Part shown: in pieces, positions 23,475-34,867 of the stretch | How positions within the stretch are numbered: position 1 is the stretch's first letter | Layout of the letters: each line of letters opens with the position of its first letter | DNA from: Ambrosia x helenae | Taxonomy: Eukaryota; Streptophyta; Magnoliopsida; Asterales; Asteraceae | DNA length: 64,000 nucleotides | NCBI GenBank assembly: GCA_030844895.1 | Contig: CM061230.1 | Coordinates: forward strand, 6,302,705 to 6,366,704 | Direction: 5' to 3' | Notes under the pieces: model-generated | Seen by the model: the letters and a program-made list of their open reading frames with translations, nothing else | Told to the model about the DNA's origin: nothing | Database searches by the model: none | Program-made: the position numbers and the translations under genes

Positions 23475-23614
23475 TCATCCCCACGTTGAAAGAATTTTCG
23501 TCCCGAAAATTGCACGAAGCCCAAAAATGAAAAAGACGAAAAGGAAGAAAACGAAAAGAAAGGTTACCGGTTGTCACATCATCCCCACGTTGAAAGGGAA
23601 TCTCGCCCCGAGAT
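23475..23614 (-). promoter_or_regulatory. polypurine tract and duplicated PPT-like motif
   Basis: Read on the minus strand, the LTR is preceded by a gtggggatga tract (23475-23484), the expected plus-strand primer. The same block together with TGTGACA recurs 104 bp upstream at 23572-23596, just after the pol stop codon. The first copy is thus a second PPT plus LTR-start motif. The spacer between them is lysine-codon-like and A-rich. Confidence 0.75.
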
Positions 23615-26600
23615 TCACTCTGCTTCAGCAGTAGCATGCCTGGACTCGAATGCGCGCTTCGGAAAGAGATGAGGGTACTTAGCCTTCATCTGGTCCTCTC
23701 GTTCCCACGTGAACTCCGGTCCACGATCCGAGTTCCAACGAACTTTAACGATGCGGATTTTACTCCGCCGAAGGCTACGAATCTTGTAATCCAGAATCTC
23801 TACGGGTTCCTCCACAATGCGAAGACGATCGTCAACCTTGATCTCTTCCAGTGGCACAACAAGAGATTCGTCAGCCAAACACTTCCTTAGGTTAGACACA
23901 TGGAAGACGTTGTGAACATTACCGAGCTCCGTCGGTAAATCAAGTCTGTACGCCACCGGCCCAATCCGTTCCAGGATTGCGAACGGTCCGACGTAACGAG
24001 GGTTAAGCTTGCCACGCTTTCCAAAGCGTATGACGCCCTTCCATGGTGAAACCTTCAGAAGCACCTTGTCCCCAACCTGGAACTCTAGCGGTTTGCGACG
24101 GCGATCGGCATAGCTCTTCTGACGATCCCGTGCAGCAGCCAAACGTTGACGGATCTGTACGATTTTCTCCGAAGTTTCGTACACGAGTTCCGGACCAGTG
24201 AGCTGGCTCTCGCCCACCTCGGCCCAACAAAGTGGTGATCGGCATTTCCGTCCGTAAAGAGCCTCGAACGGAGCTGCCTTGATGCTAGAGTGATAGCTGT
24301 TGTTGTAGGAGAACTCCACCAACGGCAGGTGAATCTCCCAACTTTTGCCAAAATCGATGACACATGCCCGCAGCATGTCCTCCAGTGTTTGTATCGTCCG
24401 CTCACTCTGCCCGTCAGTTTGCGGATGATAAGCCGTACTCATATCCAGCTGAGTACCCAAGGCCTTATGAAGAGCCTTCCAGAAACGCGAAGCAAAGCAG
24501 GAATCACGATCAGAAATGATAGAAACAGGCACCCCGTGCCGAGAGACCACCTCCTTAAGATAGAGCCGAGCCAACCGCTCGAGTCCATCCGTTTCCTTAA
24601 TAGGTATGAAGTGTGCCGATTTCGTCAACCGGTCGACGATCACCCAAATCATGTCGCAACCACTTGGTGATCTCGGTAGTTTGGTGACGAAATCCATCGT
24701 GATCCGCTCCCACTTCCATTCTGGAATCTCAGGTTGCTGTAGGAGACCAGACGGCTTCTGATACTCCACCTTGACCTTAGCACAGGTCAAGCATTTGCTC
24801 ACATAGGAGGCTATATCAGCCTTCATGTTCGGCCACCAATAAAGTATCTTCAGATCCTGATACATCTTATCGGAGCCTGGATGAATAGAATACCGGGATT
24901 TGTGAGCCTCGTCCAAGACAAGCTCCCGTAATCCCCCGAGTAAAGGAACCCAAACACGCCCAGCGAAGTAGTGTAGGCCATCAGACCTAAGCTCAAGGTG
25001 TTTGTCCGCACTGTGCATCGTTTCGGCCTTAAGGTTTTCCTCCTTCAAAGCGTCTACCTGAGCCGAACGGATCCGGTCAGGTAAGGAGGAATGAATGGTA
25101 AGCTGCAAGGCTCGGACACGCCGAGGCTTCGCCGACTCCTTCCTGCTCAAGGCATCCGCCACAACGTTTGCCTTGCCAGGATGGTACTTGATCGCACAGT
25201 CGTAATCGTTCAAAAGTTCAACCCAACGACGCTGCCGCATGTTCAACACCTTCTGGTCGAAAATATGCTGGAGACTCTTGTGATCGGTGTAAACTTCACA
25301 CTTGGTACCGTACAAGTAATGTCTCCAGATTTTCAACGCAAAGACTACTGCACCCAGCTCCAAGTCGTGAGTAGTATAGTTCTTCTCGTGAACCTTGAGT
25401 TGACGAGAAGCGTAAGCGATAACCTTCCCGCGTTGCATCAACACGCAACCGAGACCCCGAATCGAAGCATCACAGTACACAACGAAATCATCCGTACCCT
25501 CGGGTAAGGATAAGATAGGAGCAGAACAAAGTTTAAGCTTCAGCATTTGAAATGCTGATTCCTGTGGTTCGCCCCAGTCGAACTTTCGGTCCTTCTGGGT
25601 GAGAGCAGTGAGGGGTTGAGCAATCTTCGAAAATCCCTCAATAAAACGCCGATAGTACCCTGCAAGACCCAGGAATTGCCGCACCTCAGATGGCGTCTTT
25701 GGTGCTTCCCAGTCTTTAATAGCTTCGATCTTAGCCGGATCGACATGAATTCCCAGTTCATTCACCACATGCCCAAGGAATTGAACTTCACGTAACCAAA
25801 AATCACACTTTGAGAACTTAGCATACAACTGCTCCCGTCTCAAAAGTTCCAAGACCAACCGCAGATGTTCCTCATGATCCGCCTTGTTCTTGGAATAAAT
25901 CAGAATGTCGTCAATGAACACGATGACGAACTTATCCAGGTACGGTTTACAAACACGGTTCATCAAATCCATGAACACTGCCGGTGCGTTAGTGAGACCG
26001 AAAGGCATAACTAAGAACTCAAAATGGCCATAACGAGTGCGAAAAGCAGTCTTCTGTATGTCAGCTTCCCTGACGCGCAACTGGTGATAACCGGACCGTA
26101 AATCAATCTTCGAGTAGTAGCTGGAGCCCTGAAGCTGGTCAAAGAGATCATCAATGCGAGGGAGAGGATAACGATTCTTAGTGGTCACTTTGTTCAGCTC
26201 ACGGTAATCAATACACATACGAAGGCTCCCATCCTTCTTCTTCACAAACAAAATAGGAGCTCCCCACGGGGACGAGCTCGGTCGAATGAAACCCTTTTCC
26301 AAGAGTTCCTGCAACTGGCTGGATAACTCTTGCATCTCGGGAGGTGCAAGACGATACGGAGCTCGGGCAATGGGAGCTGCGCCCGGAGCAAGATCAATAC
26401 CAAACTCAACCTGACGATGGGGAGGAAGACCAGGCAATTCATCAGGAAACACATCAGGAAAGTCACGAACTACCGGGATATCCTCGATCTTCTTCTCATC
26501 GTCAGTAGAAACATTAACAAGTGCCAGAATGGCCGAACCGCCCTTCCGAAGATACTTACGGGCTTTCATGCTAGAAATGATACTCAGCGGAGCACCGCTT

Positions 26601-27637
26601 TTCTCGCCATGAACCGAAAGAATTTCTCCATCGGGGAGAGGGATCCGAATAACCTTGTCAAAGCAAACAATCTCTGCACGATACAACGATAACCAATCCA
26701 TGCCCACAACGACATCGAAACTACCCAAAGGTACAGGCATAAGGTCAATGGGGAATGACAGACCCGACAGTTCCAAGTGACACTCCCTAAGGACATGAGT
26801 CGCCTCGATGTTCTTACCATTAGCCAATTCTATCAAGTACTTAGCCTCTAAAGGTGTGGGTACTATATCTAGCAACTGACTAACATCCACAGACACGAAG
26901 CTCTTATCGGCACCAGAATCAAATAAAACAGAAACATAGCGATTGTTGAGAAGGAACGTACCGGTAACTGTGTCTGGATCCTGCCTAGCCTCCGCAGACC
27001 CAATGACGAAAGCACGCGCGGTCCTGCCTCCGCCGCCATTCCCGTTACCGTTACCGTTTCCGCCCCTCCCATTATCGCCCTGCTTCAGCTTGGGACAATC
27101 ACGCTTGAAGTGTCCCGTGTCACCACAGTTGTAACACCCCTGCCTCCCCTGAGTCCCCTGAGCAGCAGGAGCAGGAGTAGCCGCAGGAGTCTGAGTTGGG
27201 GTGAGCGCCACCTTGCAATCCTTAGCATGGTGCCCCAACTGATGGCACCGATGACAACGAGCTCGATCACAATTCCCAGAATGGTGAAAGCCACACTTGT
27301 TACACTTGGGGTGCTTCCCAATGTATCCACCTGTCTTCTGCGAAGAAGACGACCCAGATCCCTCAGTCTTCTTGGCCGGTTGAGACGGCGCCGGCACTGC
27401 ACTCTTACTCACATTCTCCCATTTCCTCTTATTGCCTTCAGAACCCTTCACAGTCGAACCCTTGGGAGGTAAAGCGCCCTCCAAAATCTTCATGTTGGTC
27501 ATCTTGTGTGCCGAACGGACGACCTCAGCCAGTGTAGGAAGGTTCCCAGCAGCTACTAACCCAGCAATCTCCGGCACCAACCCAGAGATGTAGTGCTCGA
27601 TCCTACGGTACTCAGGTGTGTGCATGTCAGGACACAA
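23615..27637 (-). CDS. Ty3 gag C-terminal part and pol polyprotein
   Basis: The 1,340-codon open frame follows an amber codon (27638-27640) in the same frame as upstream Gag. Numbering from its first codon, the capsid tail is followed by CX2C-type knuckles at about 112-182 (including CHRCHQLGHHAKDC and CYNCGDTGHFKRDC) and by protease with DSG at 240-242. RT runs about 440-610 with FIDD at 574-577, and RNase H about 715-830. Integrase follows with its HHCC region near 919-952, then D982, D1043 and E1079. The last ~60 residues (ILDYKIRSLRRSKIRIVKV, then W-E) match the chromodomain-like tail of Tekay/Del chromoviruses. RT reads NAPAVF where most relatives have NAPATF. TTG is the first codon, so no natural start is implied; the product depends on Gag initiation upstream. 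Confidence 0.93.
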   Translation of the reverse strand: MCPDMHTPEYRRIEHYISGLVPEIAGLVAAGNLPTLAEVVRSAHKMTNMKILEGALPPKGSTVKGSEGNKRKWENVSKSAVPAPSQPAKKTEGSGSSSSQKTGGYIGKHPKCNKCGFHHSGNCDRARCHRCHQLGHHAKDCKVALTPTQTPAATPAPAAQGTQGRQGCYNCGDTGHFKRDCPKLKQGDNGRGGNGNGNGNGGGGRTARAFVIGSAEARQDPDTVTGTFLLNNRYVSVLFDSGADKSFVSVDVSQLLDIVPTPLEAKYLIELANGKNIEATHVLRECHLELSGLSFPIDLMPVPLGSFDVVVGMDWLSLYRAEIVCFDKVIRIPLPDGEILSVHGEKSGAPLSIISSMKARKYLRKGGSAILALVNVSTDDEKKIEDIPVVRDFPDVFPDELPGLPPHRQVEFGIDLAPGAAPIARAPYRLAPPEMQELSSQLQELLEKGFIRPSSSPWGAPILFVKKKDGSLRMCIDYRELNKVTTKNRYPLPRIDDLFDQLQGSSYYSKIDLRSGYHQLRVREADIQKTAFRTRYGHFEFLVMPFGLTNAPAVFMDLMNRVCKPYLDKFVIVFIDDILIYSKNKADHEEHLRLVLELLRREQLYAKFSKCDFWLREVQFLGHVVNELGIHVDPAKIEAIKDWEAPKTPSEVRQFLGLAGYYRRFIEGFSKIAQPLTALTQKDRKFDWGEPQESAFQMLKLKLCSAPILSLPEGTDDFVVYCDASIRGLGCVLMQRGKVIAYASRQLKVHEKNYTTHDLELGAVVFALKIWRHYLYGTKCEVYTDHKSLQHIFDQKVLNMRQRRWVELLNDYDCAIKYHPGKANVVADALSRKESAKPRRVRALQLTIHSSLPDRIRSAQVDALKEENLKAETMHSADKHLELRSDGLHYFAGRVWVPLLGGLRELVLDEAHKSRYSIHPGSDKMYQDLKILYWWPNMKADIASYVSKCLTCAKVKVEYQKPSGLLQQPEIPEWKWERITMDFVTKLPRSPSGCDMIWVIVDRLTKSAHFIPIKETDGLERLARLYLKEVVSRHGVPVSIISDRDSCFASRFWKALHKALGTQLDMSTAYHPQTDGQSERTIQTLEDMLRACVIDFGKSWEIHLPLVEFSYNNSYHSSIKAAPFEALYGRKCRSPLCWAEVGESQLTGPELVYETSEKIVQIRQRLAAARDRQKSYADRRRKPLEFQVGDKVLLKVSPWKGVIRFGKRGKLNPRYVGPFAILERIGPVAYRLDLPTELGNVHNVFHVSNLRKCLADESLVVPLEEIKVDDRLRIVEEPVEILDYKIRSLRRSKIRIVKVRWNSDRGPEFTWEREDQMKAKYPHLFPKRAFESRHATAEAE

Positions 27638-28283
27638 CTACGCCAGCTCATTGCGTCGAACAGTATACTCCTCGATCTCGGACCCCACCATCTTGCAGTT
27701 CCAGACTTCATGTTCCAACTTCTGTACTTCTTCCCTGGGACAATACTCACTCTTCAATAACCGAACAAAATCCGCCCAAAGCATAGCATGAGCTTCCCCC
27801 AAGCCCATGTTCTGCGTAGTAGCATTCCACCATGTCAAAGCAGGACCCTCAAATGTCGCAGTGGCATACTTGACCCGGTCCTCAACAGGACAATTACACA
27901 TCAGGAAGACAGATTCAACCTTTTCCAACCATCGGAGCAGTCCCACTGCCCCTTCAGTTCCAGCGAAGTTATGGGGCTGACAGTCCCTAAACTTCTTGTA
28001 AGAACACTGAGGTGGAGGCGGGTTGACAGCAGCACCTGAAACATGACACAAAGATAAACCACAAAGGAAACATGACACCCAAGAACGAAACAAGGCAGGT
28101 AAGAACCAACTTACCACCCATAGCATTGTGCCCGGCCTGGAAAGCAGCCAAGGCTATGTTCACTTGCTGTTGAAGCAAGTTGTTCAGCTCTGCTTGGGTC
28201 ATGTTAATGTTACCACGACCACCGCCACGGCCACCGCCGCCACGACCACCACCACGACGTCCACCACCACGTGCGCCCGACAT
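27638..28283 (-). CDS. Ty3 Gag N-terminal part, spliced, ending at an amber codon
   Basis: Exon 1 (28283-28115) starts at an ATG and encodes an Arg/Gly-rich N-terminus (RGGGRRGGGRGGGG), followed by a helical stretch. A 79-nt intron (28114-28036) with a GTAAGT donor and TTTCAG acceptor separates it from exon 2. Splicing keeps the frame, and the exon 2 sequence (from GAAVNPPPPQ) is a typical Gag matrix/capsid region with W-L-E-K-V-E and T-W-W motifs. The frame stops at TAG (27638-27640) inside the capsid region, before the continuing frame at 27637. The intron itself has no stop in one frame, so an unspliced product would differ. Intron use is inferred from splice signals and frame. Confidence 0.8.
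28036..28114 (-). other. predicted 79-nt intron in Ty3 gag
   Basis: On the minus strand the segment starts GTAAGT and ends TTTCAG with a pyrimidine-rich stretch before the acceptor. It joins codons cleanly (phase 1). The downstream Gag similarity begins immediately after it, whereas the intervening translation is hydrophobic and unlike Gag. No transcript evidence is available here. Confidence 0.7.
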
Positions 28284-28885
28284 GATCTGACAAATCAGAA
28301 ATCGAGAGATTCAGATTCACTGCTAGTGTCAACCACTAGTAGCTAGAAAAGTTACGTCTAGACCTAATCCAGGACTATACATCCAAGTTCAGAGTCCACT
28401 TGAATTCTCATGCATTTCAGTTTATGATTTCGTGTGCACCCGAAATGATAAACTGCTCTACATGGTCCTCCAAGCTTTCCCTCAGCTTGAACTCAAGTCA
28501 CCGAATGTCGGCATCTAGCATCATGCCATCACAAGCATAAGTGCACAAGATAATGTGTAAGCAAGTGCGTCTATTGGGGTACGAAAGGGAGACGTCCGAA
28601 TCCTGGACAGACCTCGAGAGCACGCAAGACCACCCCAATACACGACACTGTCGTGCAAAAACCAACGAGTCAACTCCTTCTTCTTCAAATCCCGAAGAAG
28701 AACATAAAAGTGTGTAAAGCCAAGAGCGAGGACGGATGATGTAACCGAGAGGTGTGATGATGATGTAAAGACACCTCGACAAAGTTAGTACATGTTCCAA
28801 ACCGACTCAAGTATGTGACCGTCTAGTGTGTGCGACTCGGCTATAGACTAGACTCTAAATGCAGTCCTAGTTCACTATAACCATT
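28284..28885 (-). other. 5' leader of the Ty3 element
   Basis: The roughly 600 nt between the primer binding site and the gag start codon carry no conserved ORF. This is the untranslated leader expected between the 5' LTR and gag; packaging signals would lie here but cannot be identified by eye. Confidence 0.6.
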
Positions 28886-28898
28886 GGCTCTGATACCA
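28886..28898 (-). promoter_or_regulatory. primer binding site, initiator Met tRNA
   Basis: On the minus strand the motif reads TGGTATCAGAGCC and lies three bases downstream of the 5' LTR end. It is complementary to the 3' end of plant initiator methionine tRNA, the usual primer of Tekay and many other plant LTR elements. It fixes the element orientation as minus. Confidence 0.95.
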
Positions 28899-28901
28899 AT
28901 C

Positions 28902-31507
28902 TGTCACACCCTCAAATTCCACTTGCGGGGTTTTACCGCGCGGCGCATGACAAACCAGGATTTAAGTCAACGGTCACAATAAACAACACTATATGCATAA
29001 CACAATACTCAAAAGTTATAATTATGAAAACATAAACTGTAGCGGAAGCTTTAAATGTTTACAACCCAAAAGACATTGTTTAAAGTTTAACAAGACCATG
29101 CTCCTAATTCTAGACGCCCGTGCAGACTTGTGCGCCTAGTTCCCGTTGTAGCTACCTTAGCGACCTGAGAAAAACATGCCAAAAGACGTCAACATATAAT
29201 GCTGGTGAGTTCACAGGTTTGTTCAAAAGAGTTACCAAGTGTTACCATGTCCATACTATATCAATGCTACCAAGTACGCTAGCTAGGCGTATGTTTTATT
29301 ACTACTACGATTGGAAACCATTACTGGACACGTTTAGCAATGTTTAGCATGTTTAGCAGCCCGTAATGTTCAGCACGATAATGTTCCTGTTCGAGACAAT
29401 ATGCACCCGCCCGGCCCTCCAAGCCGACGAGTGGGGCAGGTCACGCCCAATAGATCTATCCACATTTCCCCCGTTGTGCAAACCCGCACATTCATGGTTT
29501 CCCCCGGGACTTTCCAAAAGATCGTATAGCAATATAAAGTTAAAACCATAGTATGACATATGTTACCAAAACTGTTTAGCGCATGTTTTCTCCCCCAAAA
29601 GTTAAAGCAGTAAAAGTGGGGCCGTGAACTCACCTTAGATTGCGTTCCTCAAATGTAAGTAAAAGATGTTTAGCCCTTGATGATCCCTCTACCGGAGATC
29701 TATCAAAATGTTCACATAAGTGTTCCGACTAATAACCATAAGGTTATCTAGTCCCCGATTGTCCAGATCATAACCGAGTATGTTTTAAAACGTGTTTAAA
29801 TGTTCAACCGACACACTAGACCGACCCGACATCCCGTTGGTGACCCATTACCCTAACTAATCAAGTACACATAGATTACACATAAGGTTCAAGCATAAAA
29901 CACTTAGTTTGTATCAAAAATCTCATTTTTGTTAACGTAGGGTCGAATGTAGTTCTGGGTGGTCGAAGGTGGCTGTAAGTGGTCGAAGGTGTCCTTGTTT
30001 GGGTCGAATGTGTCTTTGAAATTCCACATTCGTCCCTTTTCTTCCCACCCTCGCCCATTTGCAGCACCTTCGCCCCTTCAGCTTCCAGGTTCGCCCCCTG
30101 GAATCCACCTTCGACCGTTCGACTGGTCGAAGGTATTCCAGGTTCGCCCCTGATGTCAGATTTTTTCCAAAAACGCGTCGAAAAACATCCGAAAACATCA
30201 CGAAACATCACGAGTTACAGCAGTCAAGCATCATTAACATATTCCTACGAAACCCTACCAATTTTACCCCAAAATCTATCCGTTTTACAAGTTTCCTAAA
30301 ATAGTAAATTATGGAGATGTCACATCATCATGCATGCAACTATTACCCAATTAGGAAACTTTCTGAAATCGATCAATAATCAGTTTATCATATTCGAATC
30401 ATCATGAACAAGAAACCCCTATCATAACCTTATCATAATCATTCAAAAACAAACCTAAATCTAACTAAAAACCCCTTTTAATCATCAAAACACCATCAAC
30501 AATCAAAGGTAACACGTTTCAATCATAACCCATCATTAATAACAGCCCTAGGTTGTTGTCATGTCATCTATACGACAAGAAATCATCAAACAATGCATAA
30601 TATCATATTAACACATGTTTATTTGCATAAAAGCTCATTGTTTATGAATAGGTTTTGGTTAGGAAAGGTTTTTATTCATAAGATAGGTTGATATCAGATC
30701 TGGACCCATTGGGGTTTAGATTAAAACAAGCCAAAATTGTTTAAAAAGGATTTGTAATGAAGAACACACCTTAGATCTTCACTTGTAATGATTTAGAGAG
30801 TTAGGTTATGAAAAACAAGCTCAAAAACTCCTTCCCCAATGTTAATAGCTGATAGAGAGTGTTTGGAGGCGTTTAGGGTTTGTGAAATGGTGAAAAATGG
30901 CTAAGGATGGTATTTATACTATCTGCACGTTCGCCCAGTTTATGTGGTCGAATGTGGAATTTTTCCACATTCGCCCCTTTTTAATGGTCGAATGTGGAAC
31001 TCTTCCACATTCGCCCACTTTGTTTCTACGTTCGCCCACTTTTCAGATCCCATTTCCACATTCGCCCAAAAGTTCCACATTCAGGTCATCAGCACTTTTT
31101 AACACATGTTAACAGCACTTTTAACACATGTTAACCTTTTTCCAGTTTATCGTGTTTAACGCATTCTAACACATCCTAACACATAAACATGCATCTATAG
31201 TCTATACTTAGCATGTTTAGGCACGTATAATCATTCGTACATCATTTAAGCAAGTATAAGCATACAATCCACCACACGACCCGTAATCTACACATATACT
31301 TAATTAGTTCATGTAATGTCACCAACGACGGAACCCGGTACTAATGTATTCCCAAAACGACTCCCAATGATCCTCCAGATCATTGACCCTGGACAATCCT
31401 AATTGACCCGACTCAACTAACCCAGTTAAGTTTGTTTATAAACGTTTCTCGCTAAGGTAGACTTAGATGTTACTATTATGTTTAAGCCGAACATGCCGGG
31501 TGTCACA
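28902..31507 (-). repeat. 5' LTR of the Ty3 element
   Basis: This is the upstream LTR in the element's own orientation and is the same length as the 3' LTR (2,606 bp), with one base difference found by eye. The promoter TATA box lies at 30911-30918 on the minus strand, and the GGGCGAA/GGTCGAA motif cluster lies immediately upstream of it (about 30926-31085). Confidence 0.95.
30911..30918 (-). promoter_or_regulatory. TATA box of the Ty3 5' LTR
   Basis: On the minus strand the site reads TATAAATA, the core promoter consensus. The same sequence at the same position occurs in the 3' LTR (22878-22885) and in the solo LTR at 6966-9817 (9243-9250), showing conservation across the family. Confidence 0.75.
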
Positions 31508-32420
31508 CCAAACCCGTCCCATAACCGTTGGGTATAGTATCCCCGTCCTAAATGCTTCGGGTTTCGGGTATACCTGTCAGGCTCGGGTTTTTTTTACCAT
31601 GCCTAGTGACTTGCCTAGACTTGATTAATGAATTAACCCAACCTATTGTGTTTTTTTTCATGTATGAACAAAAATCCATTAAAAAAAATCACTTTTTGGG
31701 GGGGAGGGGGGGAGGTGGACATGAAGAGAAATAACTTTTGGAGAGAAATAAGGGGGAGGAAAGCCTCACATAATGTCACATGTCACTCAAGGGTGTGATG
31801 GCCTAACCTAATGCTATGTATCACTCAAGGAGAGAGATAGTCTAATTTAATGTATCACCCAAGGAGCGAGATAGTCTAATTTAATGTCATGCCACACAAC
31901 ATGCTTTCGTTTATTATAGATATATATATATATATATATAGATATATATTCAATCCATTCATGTCACTATATATCCTTTATATGCGTGTTGTTAGGGTGA
32001 TGAGAATTTGGGACCACTCGGGGAACGGAAACTAGCCAAAAATCACTTATTTTGCTCAAGAAAAACCAAAATAAATTTCCAAATTATCTAAGCGGCCCAA
32101 ATCCTATCACCATTTATATCTTTATTACAATCATCTTCCATCAAAATAATAAAGTATTACAAATCTGTGTTTTGGTGATTTAACTTTGGTTTAATATTTA
32201 TATTTTTGCATGACTATAACCATAGTGCTCCTAGAAAAATATTCCAAAGGCCTCCTTGTTTTATGGACGAGTTGTAATTTGTTTAGCTACAAATTCACAT
32301 TTCACACACACGGTATATTGAGAAGCTCGTGAAGAGTCATCAAATCATAAAAATTATCATGCGTAGCATTAATAACTCACTTGAAATAAAGTATAAACAA
32401 TGTTAACATTTCAAAAATGA
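31508..32420. repeat. continuation of the target repeat, Helitron-like piece and D3 copy
   Basis: The first ~100 bp continue the cccgt/ataccc-rich target of the Ty3 insertion. From about 31600 to 31925 the sequence matches the right part of the Helitron-like copy at 2110-2350, ending at ttattatagatatata. A D3 copy follows (31945-32163), then a truncated D4 copy (32305-32420). Confidence 0.5.
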
Positions 32421-34860
32421 GTAATGGAAATAAATAATCCTAACTATTGCTCTTTGGCCGATAATGGTCCTAACTACGAAAGTAACCACTAACGGTCCTA
32501 ACTTTCGACATGACATATTGGCCACCAACAGACCCAAACACACATGAACGTAGACATAGTTCAAATGAACGTAAAGGAACACAATAGCGAATTCTTAAAA
32601 ACAAAAGTAAAGAATACAATGTACTAATATGCAAAAAACACTAGACATGGTTCAAATGAACGTGAAGGAACACAATAGCGAATTCTTAATAACAAAAGTA
32701 AAAAAATACATTGTACTAATATGCAAGCAAATAAACAAGAATATAGGCACAGTTCAAAGTACCATTCTTAATCTTAGCCAGATTTGACTTTAGATCAAAG
32801 TCAATAATTCCTTTACCTTTTGAGCTTCTTTTTAGTCTATTTTTCTTCCTAATGTTTTGCTTGGAAAAAAGAAATTCCGAATGTGTTCTTTGAAAAGAAA
32901 AAAGGTAATAGCTCAACAGTAGGGGCTTAACAAAACAACATAAACCATGTGTTCTTGTTTACTATTATATTTTCCCAAGAAAATGCATCAATGCCTTCTA
33001 GGCTTCTTCAGCATCACAGCTTAAAGTTATGAAAAAATGATAAATTTTTGTTCTATAGAAATATATCTTATTATGATGTGAATAAAAATGTAAAATTTTA
33101 TTTATTTTGCTTTCTTTTGTATGCATGGAGTATGACACCACATATGTGATATGTTCAAGAAGAACACATAATTGATTTTTATAACAATTAATGAAAGATC
33201 AGACGTGTAAGTAAACAATTCAACTAATCCTTTGTTAATAATGATCATTTGATAGCATAACAAAAACATATTTCATACGTTGATCCTATAGTAAACATGA
33301 TAAAGACAAAAATTCACACAGTTTAGCAAGCACATAATGCTTATTTATTTATAAAAGGGCAAGGGGAGTGTCAATAGGTCGAGTGGTCAACCCAACCCAA
33401 CCTGGTTTAATTTGACTCAACCAACGCGAACCCATTTTGACGTATTAGCCACAATGAAATTTGGAGAAAGTTGACATTACCTTGATTAACCACATTATAT
33501 AAGTAGATGCATACATTGCTTGTGATTCATAATCCTCAAAAAATCATCTGGAATGGTTGTACACAAGCGAAAGAGTAGTAATTCAATATCTGAAATAAAT
33601 CAACATGGGTCCCACCTATATGAGCTGCAAAGTGTTTCATCCAGCAAAGGGAGATGAAATGTCAATAAAGCTATAGTACCAGGAACACATAAATAAATAC
33701 CACATTTAAAAATTCAGCCAGATTTCTCAAAATTTCTTAAAAATAATTGTAAAACAGATTGTAAAAATAAGAAAAATATATTTATTCTAATTGTAAAACA
33801 AACTCTACCTTTTGCCGGTAATTGCCCTCTGATTCATACTATAAAGAACAGAGTAGTCTTTATTATATAACATAAAGCTTAACTTCAACCCGTTTCGACC
33901 CGTTAATCAACAACACCCTTCTCAATCGTTTTACCGATGATAAATATAGTTGCTACAATTGTAAACATTAGTCGCTTTTCTAAAACAACCCATTTCTTTT
34001 CTAACCCATTTTGTCCAGAGCCTGACTTTGACCTAAACCAAATTTGTTTCTTCTAAAAAAGACAGTTCCAACCCAAACCCATTTTGATCTGATACCTTGC
34101 CAGCCCAACCCGACCATTTTGCAGGCTTAGGCTAAATGATCCAAATGAGTTGCAGCGAACAAACACATAAGAGGGCTGCGATTCTCACCTATTGTGCAAG
34201 CTTAAATAGGTATCGAATGAAGTGCTGGTGAAGCCTAACATTATCATAGTTTATTAACAGTTGTTCAGAGCTATATTTCTGGAAAATCAAATATATGAAA
34301 TGTTGAAATTTTATAAAGAAAAAGTTCAAATATTTAAGGTCGGATCACTTGTATACCTGAAACAACATATCCATAGGTTGCTGGAATGCTTATAGACTGC
34401 TAAGTCAGCTCCTTGTCCCCACCTCGAGTGATCTATTAATCGTTTATATAGAATCCACATTCTTAAATATCATCACTCATCACAAACATAAAAGAAAAAT
34501 CCCAACTATGCCTCAAGGACCCCAAGTCCACATCAACGCCACGTAATTTTTCCCTTCCCCTCCCCCAAATGAGTTGCATTTTTTTGTTTTTGCGACTGTT
34601 AACAGAAGAACATAATAGAAGCTGCAATGATTGTCTTCAATGTCTCCATTCACTCTTTTTTCTGCACAACCTGATAAAAGTAACTGGAAATCAAATCAGT
34701 TGAAATGGAAATACAAAATAAACCAAATAATTAATTTAACATATCACCAAGTTAGATTTTTAAACACATGATTATATAATCAAATATTCAAAATTATAAA
34801 CTACGTAAAAGAAGAAACTTCTTGCATACAACAAAACCCTAGAAAAAATGAACGGTCTAT
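32421..34860. other. AT-rich intergenic sequence, no gene seen
   Basis: Scattered tgaccc/aacccaaccc motifs and a duplicated stretch near 32520-32720 (acacaatagcgaattctta occurs twice about 80 bp apart) are visible. The minus-strand ORF at 32716-32916 is Lys-rich and matches no family I know. No element ends or RNA genes could be supported. Confidence 0.35.
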
Positions 34861-34867
34861 AACTTGA

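Larger units (their letters stand above)
20869..31507 (-). mobile_element. complete Ty3/gypsy retrotransposon (Tekay-type chromovirus)
   Basis: The 10,639-bp element has two 2,606-bp LTRs, a primer binding site complementary to initiator Met tRNA, a purine-rich tract, and gag-pol in the order Gag, zinc knuckles, protease, RT, RNase H, integrase, chromodomain-like tail. It inserted next to a tacc/cccgt-rich repeat; CCAA flanks both ends (20865-20868 and 31508-31511), a 4-5-bp duplication. The LTRs have equal length and I found one difference (a at about 23191, g at about 31224), so the insertion is recent. One amber codon interrupts Gag. Confidence 0.95.

Noticed and set aside
24290..24670. 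Several 100-140-codon plus-strand ORFs across 24.0-28.1 kb
   Set aside because: They lie antisense to the GC-rich Ty3 gag-pol and are shadows of its codon bias.
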